DNA of 13,720 nucleotides from a bacterium. GTDB lineage: Bacteria; Patescibacteriota; Gracilibacteria; JAUYGZ01. The notes below the pieces were generated by a model. It ran no database searches. It saw only the letters and a program-made list of their open reading frames with translations, and was not told where the DNA came from. Shown here one piece after another: positions 7,807 through 13,670 of the stretch (its first letter is position 1; every line of letters begins with the position of its first letter). The position numbers and the translations under genes are program-made. Where the stretch lies: contig JAUYKR010000102.1 in assembly GCA_030699855.1 (NCBI GenBank), positions 1 through 13,720 on the forward strand, in the 5' to 3' direction.

Positions 7807-9210
7807 ATGAGTTTGTATCGCAAATACCGACCGCAGACCTTTGCCAGCCTTTTGGGTCAGGATCACCTTCGTGAAGTGATCCAGAACGCCGTTCGTCAAG
7901 ACAAAGTTTCACACGCCTATCTGTTTACCGGCCCGCGAGGGACCGGAAAAACTTCGACGGCGCGGCTTTTGGCGCGCGTCATCAACTGCACCCAGGTGAA
8001 GCAGGCGGAGCCCTGCAATAGTTGCGAAATTTGCCGTGAGGCTTTGGGCGAGAGTCTGACAGACGTGATCGAAATTGATGCTGCCAGCCATGGTCTGGTC
8101 GAGGATGCCCGTGATTTGGTGGAACGGGCAAAATTTCTTCCCATTAGAGCTAGAAAGAAGGTCTATATTATCGATGAAGTTCACATGCTTTCGAAGAGCG
8201 CTTTCAATGCCCTTCTGAAAATCATCGAGGAGCCGCCGTATCACGTTCACTTCATCCTGGCGACCACGGAGGCTCACAAAGTACTCGACACGATCCGGTC
8301 CCGCTGTCAGCATTTTGATTTTCATTTGGCCAGCGACGATCTGATCCAGATGAATTTAGAAACGGTTTGCGAGAGAGAAGGGATACACCCGCAGTCAGAT
8401 TCACTGAGGCTGCTGGCAGAGCAGGCCAGGGGCAGTTTTCGCGATGCTTTGAGCCTTCTGGAGCAACTAATCGGCATCGGCGACTTTACGGTCGTGGATG
8501 TCCAGCAGACCCTCGGTCTATCCCAGGAGTTGGTGGTCAGGCAGTTTTTCGATGCCTTACTCCGTGGCGATCACGCTAGCGCACTGACGCTCATCCAGGA
8601 GCTTCACGACCAGGGATCAGATCTCTACCAGTTTTGTCAGGCATTCCTGGGGTGCTTGCGGGGACAATTGCTCCAAGGAGTGTTTGTTGTCCTCCCTTGG
8701 ATCGACCATTTTTACCACGCCCTGGATCAGCTTCGCGATCCCATTATCGCTCGACTCCCCCTGGAGCTGGCGGTGATGAAGTGCATCCCCAGCACGCCAG
8801 CCCAGGTGACCCATAGCCCGACACCGGTAGCCGTGATGAAAGAGTGTGCTCCAGTCCGTACAGTTGCCCATGAACCGGTAAGCGCGGTTGAGAAGACGAA
8901 GTCAGTTTCGCAGCAGAGTGGAGAGGTAGCGGTGTTCAATCCTGATTCTTTTCTTTCCCTCATCCAGCATGTTTCCCTGCGCAGTTTGATCAAGCACGCT
9001 GATCTGAATTTTTCTGAGCAGGAATTAAAGATTACGGCTCGTAATCAGTTTGAGATGGACAAGATCAGGAGCAAGGACAATCTTTCGCAGTTGCACGAGG
9101 CCCTCAAACGCCTGGTTGGTGGCGAACCCACCCTAAGTCTCGAAGTTGCGGATCTTGCTCCTGCCCAGGCAAAGGGCGTGAGCTCTGGTGATATTTCATC
9201 TGTGTTCTGA
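7807..9210 (+). CDS. dnaX: DNA polymerase III clamp-loader subunit gamma/tau
   Basis: ATPase of the clamp loader that opens the beta clamp for replication. The 467-residue product begins MSLYRKYRPQTF, the canonical N terminus. Walker A GPRGTGKT is at 42-49, the four-cysteine zinc module uses C61, C70, C73 and C76, and DEVHMLSKSAFNALLK starts at 123. Sensor 1 LATTE is at 151-155 and the SRC arginine-finger motif at 165-167. The lid and domain III follow to about 330, then a variable Pro/Val/Ser linker (about 325-375) and a short C-terminal domain. It is much shorter than E. coli tau (643) and closer to gamma (431), and no A-rich slippery frameshift site lies before the stop. Seventeen upstream codons in frame (from 7756) are excluded by the promoter. 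The stop overlaps the next start (TGATG). Confidence 0.95.
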   Translation: MSLYRKYRPQTFASLLGQDHLREVIQNAVRQDKVSHAYLFTGPRGTGKTSTARLLARVINCTQVKQAEPCNSCEICREALGESLTDVIEIDAASHGLVEDARDLVERAKFLPIRARKKVYIIDEVHMLSKSAFNALLKIIEEPPYHVHFILATTEAHKVLDTIRSRCQHFDFHLASDDLIQMNLETVCEREGIHPQSDSLRLLAEQARGSFRDALSLLEQLIGIGDFTVVDVQQTLGLSQELVVRQFFDALLRGDHASALTLIQELHDQGSDLYQFCQAFLGCLRGQLLQGVFVVLPWIDHFYHALDQLRDPIIARLPLELAVMKCIPSTPAQVTHSPTPVAVMKECAPVRTVAHEPVSAVEKTKSVSQQSGEVAVFNPDSFLSLIQHVSLRSLIKHADLNFSEQELKITARNQFEMDKIRSKDNLSQLHEALKRLVGGEPTLSLEVADLAPAQAKGVSSGDISSVF

Positions 9211-9761
9211 TGGAAATTTCTGAAAAAAAAGCCCAGTTTCGCAGCGATGCGCGAGAAGTCCTCAGAAGAATTTCGGATAAAGAAAATCGTTCTTTTGTGC
9301 TCCTCGAACGACTTCAGCAGGAGCCGCTTTTTCAAAAGGCCTCCATCGTTTCTTTGTTTATTTCCATGCCGGATGAAGTGCTTACGGACTCTATTGCGCA
9401 GTACTGCTGGAAAAATGGGATTGGAGTCGGTGTACCCCTCTTCGAGCCCCACTTGGAAGCTAGCCCTGTTATTCGCCACCGTCAGTGGAATGAGTCTGCA
9501 CAGATGGAGTCTGTTCACGCGGGCATTTTGCAACCGATAGAAGGCGCGGATATTGCACTGGATGAGATCGACTTGGTTTTGGTTCCCGGCCTCGCCTTTT
9601 GCCAGGATGGCAGACGACTGGGGAGGGGAGTAGGTTTTTACGATCGGTTTTTGAGCCAATTCAAGGGATCTTCGATCGGTCTCTGCTTTCAAGAACAGCT
9701 CGTGAGTGAGCTGCCCTGGGAGGAGCACGATCGAAAAGTAGATTTTGTCATCAGTTGTTGA
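9210..9761 (+). CDS. ygfA: 5-formyltetrahydrofolate cyclo-ligase (MTHFS)
   Basis: ATP-dependent enzyme that converts 5-formyl-THF to 5,10-methenyl-THF, returning it to one-carbon metabolism. The 183-residue product fits the family (about 180-200). The family signature is clear: LVPGLAFCQDGRRLGRGVGF at 124-143, followed by YDRFL, and the closing ELPWEEHDRKVDFVI at 167-181. The usual Asp after LVPGLAF is Cys here. A basic N-terminal helix (KKAQFRSDAREVLRR, residues 6-20) matches the ATP-binding N terminus. Its ATG shares one base with the dnaX TGA, so it is translationally coupled to dnaX. An A8 run at 9223-9230 lies in codons 5-7. Its stop codon is completed by the first base of the inverted-repeat element that follows. 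Confidence 0.92.
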   Translation: MEISEKKAQFRSDAREVLRRISDKENRSFVLLERLQQEPLFQKASIVSLFISMPDEVLTDSIAQYCWKNGIGVGVPLFEPHLEASPVIRHRQWNESAQMESVHAGILQPIEGADIALDEIDLVLVPGLAFCQDGRRLGRGVGFYDRFLSQFKGSSIGLCFQEQLVSELPWEEHDRKVDFVISC

Positions 9762-9885
9762 GGGACCTCTGAAAAACGATGAGATGCGACGCGTTGGACT
9801 GAGAAAAAACCGCAAACGTATGGGTTATACGTTGAGGATTTTTTCGAGGGAAACGCAAGCAGATCGCGTTTTTCAGAGGTTCCCT
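9761..9885. repeat. 125-bp imperfect palindromic element (MITE/ERIC-like) between convergent genes
   Basis: The left end AGGGACCTCTGAAAAACG (9761-9778) is the reverse complement of the right end (9867-9885), which differs only by one extra base. The interior continues the palindrome imperfectly: GCGTT 9791-9795 pairs with AACGC 9852-9856, A6 9804-9809 with T6 9839-9844, and AACGTAT 9815-9821 with ATACGTT 9827-9833 around a GGGTT loop. The element fills the space between the cyclo-ligase stop (9759-9761) and the ndk stop (9884-9886). Flanking octamers AGTTGTTG (9753-9760) and AGTTATCG (9886-9893) agree at 6 of 8 and could be a decayed target duplication. It encodes nothing convincing. Terminal repeats plus a noncoding palindromic body suggest a miniature transposable element; origin is inferred. 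Confidence 0.75.
9803..9845. terminator. Possible bidirectional intrinsic terminator at the centre of the palindrome
   Basis: A 7-bp stem AACGTAT/ATACGTT with loop GGGTT is flanked by A6 (9804-9809) on the left and T6 (9839-9844) on the right. Each strand therefore reads stem-loop followed within about 5 nt by six T. It is placed correctly to stop both the cyclo-ligase (+) and ndk (-) transcripts. The stem is AT-rich, so strength is uncertain unless the outer arms also fold. Confidence 0.45.
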
Positions 9886-10351
9886 AGTTATCGCGCTCTT
9901 CGTCCGAATAGCTATACTGCTCAATGACTTTGTTGTAGCTGAACAGTTCTTTGTCATTGAAGAAGCGCTTCACTTCCTCTTCAGCCGATTGCTCGGAGTC
10001 GGAAGCGTGAATCACGTTTGACCCGTAGGAGCTGGAAAGATCACCGCGAATGGTTCCAGGAGCGGCTGCGCGGGAATTGGTGACTCCACACATGGTTCGT
10101 ATGACCTCGATAGCCTCAAATCCTTCCCAGACCTGAATGATAACGGGGGAGCTGGACATAAAACTCTCGATGGTTGGGAAAAACGGCTTATCCGCCAGGT
10201 GTGAATAGTGATCCCTTAGTGTTTTTGAATCGAGCTGAGCCATCTTATTCGCCACCAGCTTGAGTCCTTTTTTCTCGAAACGAGTGGTAATCTCCCCGAT
10301 CAGTCCGCGCTGGAGAGCGTCCGGCTTGAGGATGACAAGAGTTTTTTGCAT
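9884..10351 (-). CDS. ndk: Nucleoside diphosphate kinase
   Basis: Cytosolic enzyme that transfers the gamma phosphate of ATP to NDPs through a phosphohistidine. The 155-residue product begins MQKTLVILKPDALQRGLIGE, the canonical N terminus. The motif PGTIRGDL lies at 98-105, and the active-site NVIHASDS gives the catalytic His at 115 (the family more often has HGSDS). The C terminus (NKVIEQYSYSDEERDN) runs about a dozen residues past the usual end. An upstream ATG six codons earlier is rejected because the family starts at MQKT. The leader between the predicted promoter and the ATG is about 16 nt without Shine-Dalgarno. It lies 28 nt downstream of the M16 peptidase gene. The stop codon TAG overlaps the right end of the palindromic element. 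Confidence 0.96.
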   Translation of the reverse strand: MQKTLVILKPDALQRGLIGEITTRFEKKGLKLVANKMAQLDSKTLRDHYSHLADKPFFPTIESFMSSSPVIIQVWEGFEAIEVIRTMCGVTNSRAAAPGTIRGDLSSSYGSNVIHASDSEQSAEEEVKRFFNDKELFSYNKVIEQYSYSDEERDN

Positions 10352-10373
10352 ATTTTTCAGATGAGGCAAGGGC

Positions 10374-10402
10374 AGTATACTAGAAGGTCATCAGTTTTTC
10401 AA
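10374..10402 (-). promoter_or_regulatory. Predicted promoter for ndk, inside the 3' end of the peptidase gene
   Basis: Read on the - strand: TTGAAA (10402-10397, 5 of 6), 17-nt spacer, TATACT (10379-10374, 5 of 6). Predicted start near 10367 gives a leader of about 16 nt. The -35 lies within the last codons of the upstream gene and the -10 just past its stop, so ndk can be expressed independently. This is the best consensus match in the window. Confidence 0.65.
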
Positions 10403-11651
10403 AGCTGTCCTGACTTCGTTCGGGGCCGATGTAGGCGAGTTTCATTTTTGAGGAGTCCATGATGTCCATGGCTACTCGTTCGATGTCCTCAAGCGTGACC
10501 GCGTTGATGAGCTGGTGAAGGTCGCCCAGGGTCTTTATGCCCTCGCCCAGCAGGGCCTGCTTGCCGATCAAGTGAGCGACCTCTTGTGAATCTTCCAGAT
10601 TGATGACCAGCTTTCCATACAGGTAGGACTTGGATTTTTTCAGTTCAGCCGCTTCTATCTTGGGGCTATTTTTGAGTTCTTTGTATTCTTTCACGATCGA
10701 AATGACGGCTTGATCGATGCGCTTGACGTCGACGCCGGCGTTGGTGGAGAAGTGCCCGCAGTCGCTGTAGTCGTCGATGGTGGAATTGATGTAGTAACAA
10801 AGCCCCTGGGCTTCTCTCACGTTCAGGAACATCCGCGAACTCATATTTCCACCCAAGGCAATCGACAGTAACTTTTCTGCAAAGTAGTCCGGATGAGTGG
10901 TAGGGTAGCCGGGGAAGCCGATGCAGAGGTGAGCTTGTTCTGTTTTTTTCGCCTGCATAATGACCCTCTTTTCCTTTTCGTAGCCCTCGAAGTCGGCCCA
11001 TCTACGCTTTTTTTCGGTGAGCTGAAACTGAAAGTACTGGTTGACGAGATCAAGAATTTCCTGATGTTCGATGTTTCCGGCCACGGAAATAACGGTGTTG
11101 TCGGAGCTGTACAGCTGCCGATGGTAGTCTTGAAATTGTTCGCGGGTAACGCTCTTGATCAATTGCTTGGTGCCGATCTGGTCCCAGCCCATGGGCTGGT
11201 TGCCGAACAGTACCTTTTCAAAATCCCAGCCGATCTGGTACATGGGAGTATCCTGGTACATGTTCAGCTCCTCCATGATGACTCCACGTTCCTTGTCGAT
11301 CTCGGCCGGATCAAAGGTGGGATTGATGAGCATGTCGGAAACCACGTCGAAAGCCACCTTCTTGTTCTCCTTAGCCAATTTTACGTAATATCCGGCGTAC
11401 TCCTTGCCGGTGAAGGCGTTGAAGACGCCGCCGACGCCGTCGATGGCTTCGGACACCTCCTTGGTATTTTTAAAGCGCTTCGCACCCTTGAAGAACATGT
11501 GTTCGATAAAGTGCGAAATGCCGTTGATGTCCTCGGTTTCGTAGCGTGATCCGGCTCCGACCAGCACCAGCAAAGTAATGCTGTCCGATGGGACAGGGGA
11601 GGTGATGACGCGCAGACCGTTGTCGAGCTTGGTTTCCTGGAAGGTTTTCAT
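10380..11651 (-). CDS. M16 family zinc peptidase (pitrilysin / processing-peptidase-like)
   Basis: Insulinase/pitrilysin-type metallopeptidase of 423 residues, the single-unit size of the M16B group (YmxG/processing-peptidase-like). The inverted zinc motif HFIEH is at 47-51 (H47, E50, H51) and the distal ligand E127 in ERGVIMEEL is 76 residues after H51, the family spacing. The second half has the inactive M16 domain with GLCYYINSTIDDYSDCGHF, where the Arg/Tyr-type substrate contacts lie. No signal peptide is seen, so it is predicted cytoplasmic. Many M16B enzymes pair with an inactive partner, but none is in the window. Codon use is rich in C/G at third positions, unlike the unknown genes upstream. 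The leader contains ATTCGTA repeats, and TAGGG just before the ATG is at best a weak ribosome site. Confidence 0.94.
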   Translation of the reverse strand: MKTFQETKLDNGLRVITSPVPSDSITLLVLVGAGSRYETEDINGISHFIEHMFFKGAKRFKNTKEVSEAIDGVGGVFNAFTGKEYAGYYVKLAKENKKVAFDVVSDMLINPTFDPAEIDKERGVIMEELNMYQDTPMYQIGWDFEKVLFGNQPMGWDQIGTKQLIKSVTREQFQDYHRQLYSSDNTVISVAGNIEHQEILDLVNQYFQFQLTEKKRRWADFEGYEKEKRVIMQAKKTEQAHLCIGFPGYPTTHPDYFAEKLLSIALGGNMSSRMFLNVREAQGLCYYINSTIDDYSDCGHFSTNAGVDVKRIDQAVISIVKEYKELKNSPKIEAAELKKSKSYLYGKLVINLEDSQEVAHLIGKQALLGEGIKTLGDLHQLINAVTLEDIERVAMDIMDSSKMKLAYIGPERSQDSFEKLMTF

Positions 11652-11656
11652 GGACC

Positions 11657-11704
11657 CTACGAATTACGAATGCGTGACGAATCTACGAATAATTTTATTC
11701 GTAG
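11657..11704. repeat. TACGAAT repeat cluster with a perfect palindrome, upstream of the M16 gene
   Basis: Four copies of a 7-8-bp unit lie in 34 bp: CTACGAAT at 11657, TACGAAT at 11665, GACGAAT at 11676, CTACGAAT at 11683. The last copy is the left arm of a perfect inverted repeat: CTACGAATAA (11683-11692), two T, TTATTCGTAG (11695-11704). On the - strand a -10-like TAAAAT (11697-11692) lies across the centre of the palindrome, so the repeat could be part of the peptidase promoter or an operator. Equally it could be a dispersed intergenic repeat. Confidence 0.7.
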
Positions 11705-11747
11705 AGAGTTTAGCATGGATTTGTCGGTAGCCAAGGCGATGGTGGAT

Positions 11748-12071
11748 TTAACCGGCTCGGTTTTGTCGGCCGGTTTGTGCGGCGGCTCGAACTGCTTCTT
11801 GGGCTGCGCGACGGCGGGCGGCGGCGGAATCTTCACCTTCTCTTTTTTGTGGATCACGAAGAGTGGTAGACAGGTCTTCGTAGGTACCTCCTTGATCAGC
11901 GTGGACTCTCTCATCGATCAGTTGATCATTTACAGCCTTATCTACAAGACTTAAGTCTGGTACTTCCGTGCTAGCGCCAGCTTCTCCTGCACCATGCTCT
12001 TGAATTTCTTCATCAAAACTAGAAGTACCGCCCTCTTCCACAATCCTGAATTCCGGTTCAAGGCCACTCAT
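11748..12071 (-). CDS. Small acidic protein of unknown function (107 aa), paralogue-like to the 110-aa protein
   Basis: I do not recognise this protein. It begins MSGLEPEFRIVEEGGTSS. The first 70 residues are acidic and low in hydrophobics, probably disordered, and the C terminus turns basic and Ala-rich (ARRRAAQEAVRAAAQ at 85-99). Residues 66-95 resemble residues 69-102 of the 110-aa protein upstream: DL..xL.D, then identical EGEDS, then R+R.A..A. No signal peptide or membrane segment is seen. A promoter with a 17-nt leader precedes it. In the last 40 codons an overlapping frame on the same strand (11914-11657) is also open and has the GC-rich third positions of the M16 gene, so the true reading of the 3' part is uncertain. 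A frameshift or a remnant of an older gene is possible. Confidence 0.6.
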   Translation of the reverse strand: MSGLEPEFRIVEEGGTSSFDEEIQEHGAGEAGASTEVPDLSLVDKAVNDQLIDERVHADQGGTYEDLSTTLRDPQKREGEDSAAARRRAAQEAVRAAAQTGRQNRAG

Positions 12072-12094
12072 GTGAATTTGTAATTGATATGAAT

Positions 12095-12122
12095 ATCATA
12101 CCTGTTTACCGCGTTTTTCCAA
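12095..12122 (-). promoter_or_regulatory. Predicted promoter for the 107-aa protein
   Basis: Read on the - strand: TTGGAA (12122-12117, 4 of 6), 16-nt spacer, TATGAT (12100-12095, 5 of 6). Start near 12088 leaves a leader of about 17 nt. The -35 is inside the last codons of the 359-aa gene. The geometry is that of the ndk promoter. Confidence 0.5.
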
Positions 12123-13185
12123 AGGTTTTTCTCCACTGCCGAACTTCCGCGTATCCGGCTGAAAGGGCTTGTTCAAGTATTTTTGTGTTGGCCAGACCAG
12201 CATCCGGTGATCCCAGCTGAAGCTTTTTTCCCGATGGCGCATCAATGATTTGGAAAAGCATATGGACGCCTGGAAAATGTTCGATAATTTTTCCAGTCAA
12301 GATGACTTCCTCGATGCCGTTGACGGGTATTGCTTCAATCGGGCGAAGTTCCACTCTTTGCTGGTGATATGGCGGGCCGCTCTTGGGGTGATTTCTGGTC
12401 ATCAGTAGCAGATTCACGATGTATTGAACGTAGCTCCGGATTTTTCCGGTGTTCATCCGTTCTTTAAATCTTTGCGCAAGGTCTTGGCACTGTTGGTCAT
12501 CAATATCTGCTTCAGATTTAATGACGGTCGTAAGCGGGCCGTCTGCTTCACGAGTCAGCCTGGCCGTCGTTCCTGTCATTTTTGCAGACTTGGCTCCGAG
12601 TGTTTTAAAGAGTCCAAGCTCACACACCGACTGGAAAATTGCTTCGAGTCGTTTGAGGTATGACAGCCATATCTCGAGTGCAGTTCTTTCCTTTTCTGAC
12701 TGTCGAGCTTCGAGAGTCAGCGAGTGCCGGACCAGTCGCCCTTCCGAGCCTTGCAGGAGCAAATGGAATGGCACGATCGCGCCCAGCGCGTCCAGGTGAG
12801 CGCAGAGCATCGGAAATTTTCCCCCATCAAAGCCTAGGGCGTCGACAAGCCGGAGCCTGCCCGATTCTCCTTCTAAAATGTCCAGTTTTTCCAGGGCCTC
12901 GGCGGTAGCTGCATCCAGCGATGCCTCAACAGCTGGGGACAGCCTATCATCGGGAAGCAGAGTTTGTGCTTCAACAGCACGTGCTGTCAGTTCGGCTGAA
13001 GGCGGGCCTTCATCGCTTGCTGGGCCTATGATCACTGGATCCCTATGTATGGCTGGCATGCCTTCTGGTGGGGTGGGATCTTCAGACCCGACAAGTAGCG
13101 GCTGAGGTGCCTCGGGAAGGGTTGTGCCGCCTCTTCTTGTTGGTGTTTCCGGTTTGTCAGGCTCTGGCGAGCCTTCGATTGGCAT
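12106..13185 (-). CDS. Protein of unknown function (359 aa) with Pro-rich disordered N terminus
   Basis: Not recognised. Residues 1 to about 75 are Pro/Glu/Gly-rich and probably disordered (MPIEGSPEPDKPETPTRRGG). Residues 80-265 look alpha-helical and globular (EKERTALEIWLSYLKRLEAI at 164-183, a helix ending IRSYVQYIVNLLLMTRN at 249-265). Residues 277-325 look like beta strands (VELRPIEAIPVNGIEEVI, VHMLFQIIDAPSGKKLQL). A basic C-terminal helix ends WRKTFGKTR. No signal peptide, no clear membrane helix, and no catalytic motif I can name. EGESG at 105-109 faintly echoes the EGEDS motif of both small neighbours. It has its own promoter, and its N-terminal codon use (CCA, ACA, AGG/AGA, ATA) departs from the housekeeping genes, which fits an accessory or fast-evolving gene. 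The long uninterrupted frame plus promoter supports it being real. Confidence 0.75.
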   Translation of the reverse strand: MPIEGSPEPDKPETPTRRGGTTLPEAPQPLLVGSEDPTPPEGMPAIHRDPVIIGPASDEGPPSAELTARAVEAQTLLPDDRLSPAVEASLDAATAEALEKLDILEGESGRLRLVDALGFDGGKFPMLCAHLDALGAIVPFHLLLQGSEGRLVRHSLTLEARQSEKERTALEIWLSYLKRLEAIFQSVCELGLFKTLGAKSAKMTGTTARLTREADGPLTTVIKSEADIDDQQCQDLAQRFKERMNTGKIRSYVQYIVNLLLMTRNHPKSGPPYHQQRVELRPIEAIPVNGIEEVILTGKIIEHFPGVHMLFQIIDAPSGKKLQLGSPDAGLANTKILEQALSAGYAEVRQWRKTFGKTR

Positions 13186-13206
13186 AATGAAAACATTCGA
13201 GTTGGC

Positions 13207-13234
13207 ATTGTACTCGAATATTACCGGAGTGCAA
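13207..13234 (-). promoter_or_regulatory. Predicted promoter for the 359-aa protein
   Basis: Read on the - strand: TTGCAC (13234-13229, 3 of 6), 16-nt spacer, TACAAT (13212-13207, 5 of 6). Start near 13200 leaves a leader of about 15 nt before the ATG at 13185. It lies in the 65-nt gap after the 110-aa gene. Confidence 0.5.
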
Positions 13235-13250
13235 CTGATTAGGCTGGGTT

Positions 13251-13583
13251 TTAGCCTGTGCTTGGCAGTTCGCCTACTTCTCCGGCTGCTCGTTCAGCTA
13301 CTCTTTTTCTTTCTTTTCCTGAGTCTTCTCCTTCAGCACGAGCTGCTCGCGTAGCGTCGTGTAACGCACTATTTAAGTCAGCTGGCAAGTCTTGACTGCC
13401 TTCACCTTTAATAACTCGAAACGTTGCAGGCCTATCTTCTCCAACAACATCCAGTGGAGTTCTCTCTCCTGGCTTATCTGCTGGTCTTGTGACAGCGTGC
13501 GGCCCAATCAAAGGGCCTAGTCTATTTGGATCCATCCTTTGAATGATGGTTCCTTCTGGCGCTGAAGATGCAGTTCCCCCCAT
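13251..13583 (-). CDS. Small charged protein of unknown function (110 aa)
   Basis: Not recognised. It starts MGGTASSAPEGTIIQRMDPN; the first half is Pro/Gly-rich and likely disordered, and the second half is a charged, helix-prone segment (DLNSALHDATRAARAEGEDS at 69-88, then GKERKRVAERAA). The 69-102 segment resembles 66-95 of the 107-aa protein, suggesting duplication or a shared binding module. FRVIKGEG at 55-62 also resembles FRIVEEGG at 8-15 of that protein. Codons are AT-rich at third positions with many AGA/AGG arginines, unlike the housekeeping genes. The ATG is supported by a promoter with a 17-nt leader. No signal peptide, membrane helix or enzyme motif. A short AGGCT/AGCCT hairpin (13241-13257) lies at its stop but has no T tract after it on the - strand. 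Confidence 0.65.
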   Translation of the reverse strand: MGGTASSAPEGTIIQRMDPNRLGPLIGPHAVTRPADKPGERTPLDVVGEDRPATFRVIKGEGSQDLPADLNSALHDATRAARAEGEDSGKERKRVAERAAGEVGELPSTG

Positions 13584-13606
13584 AGGAAATGTGTTAAGTA
13601 GAATAG

Positions 13607-13635
13607 AATATACTCAATTCCTGCTTTTATTGCAA
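13607..13635 (-). promoter_or_regulatory. Predicted promoter for the 110-aa protein
   Basis: Read on the - strand: TTGCAA (13635-13630, 4 of 6), exactly 17-nt spacer, TATATT (13612-13607, 5 of 6). Start near 13600 gives a leader of about 17 nt to the ATG at 13583. The surrounding 13584-13670 is AT-rich and holds no gene I can support. Confidence 0.6.
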
Positions 13636-13670
13636 GCTTAAATGTTATTTTTTTGTCACCTAGAAGCCGT

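Noticed and set aside
9223..9230. A8 run at the start of the cyclo-ligase gene as a dnaX programmed frameshift or phase-variation tract
   Set aside because: It lies after the dnaX stop, so it cannot mediate a dnaX shift; a single A8 is not strong evidence for phase variation. A similar A8 run in the kinase gene (near 1496) also looks incidental.
10893..11549. 218-codon + strand open frame inside the M16 peptidase gene
   Set aside because: It lies wholly antisense to a clear M16 family gene; a long shadow frame from codon bias.
11657..11704. TACGAAT repeats as a CRISPR array
   Set aside because: Units are 7-8 bp with almost no spacers, and no cas genes are present.
11670..11954. + strand open frame of 94 codons opposite the 107-aa gene
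   Set aside because: Antisense shadow with Gly/Cys-rich composition arising from the GC-rich patch; no promoter or similarity supports it.
13241..13257. AGGCT/AGCCT hairpin as terminator of the 110-aa gene
   Set aside because: Only five base pairs, overlapping the stop codon, and no T tract follows on the - strand.
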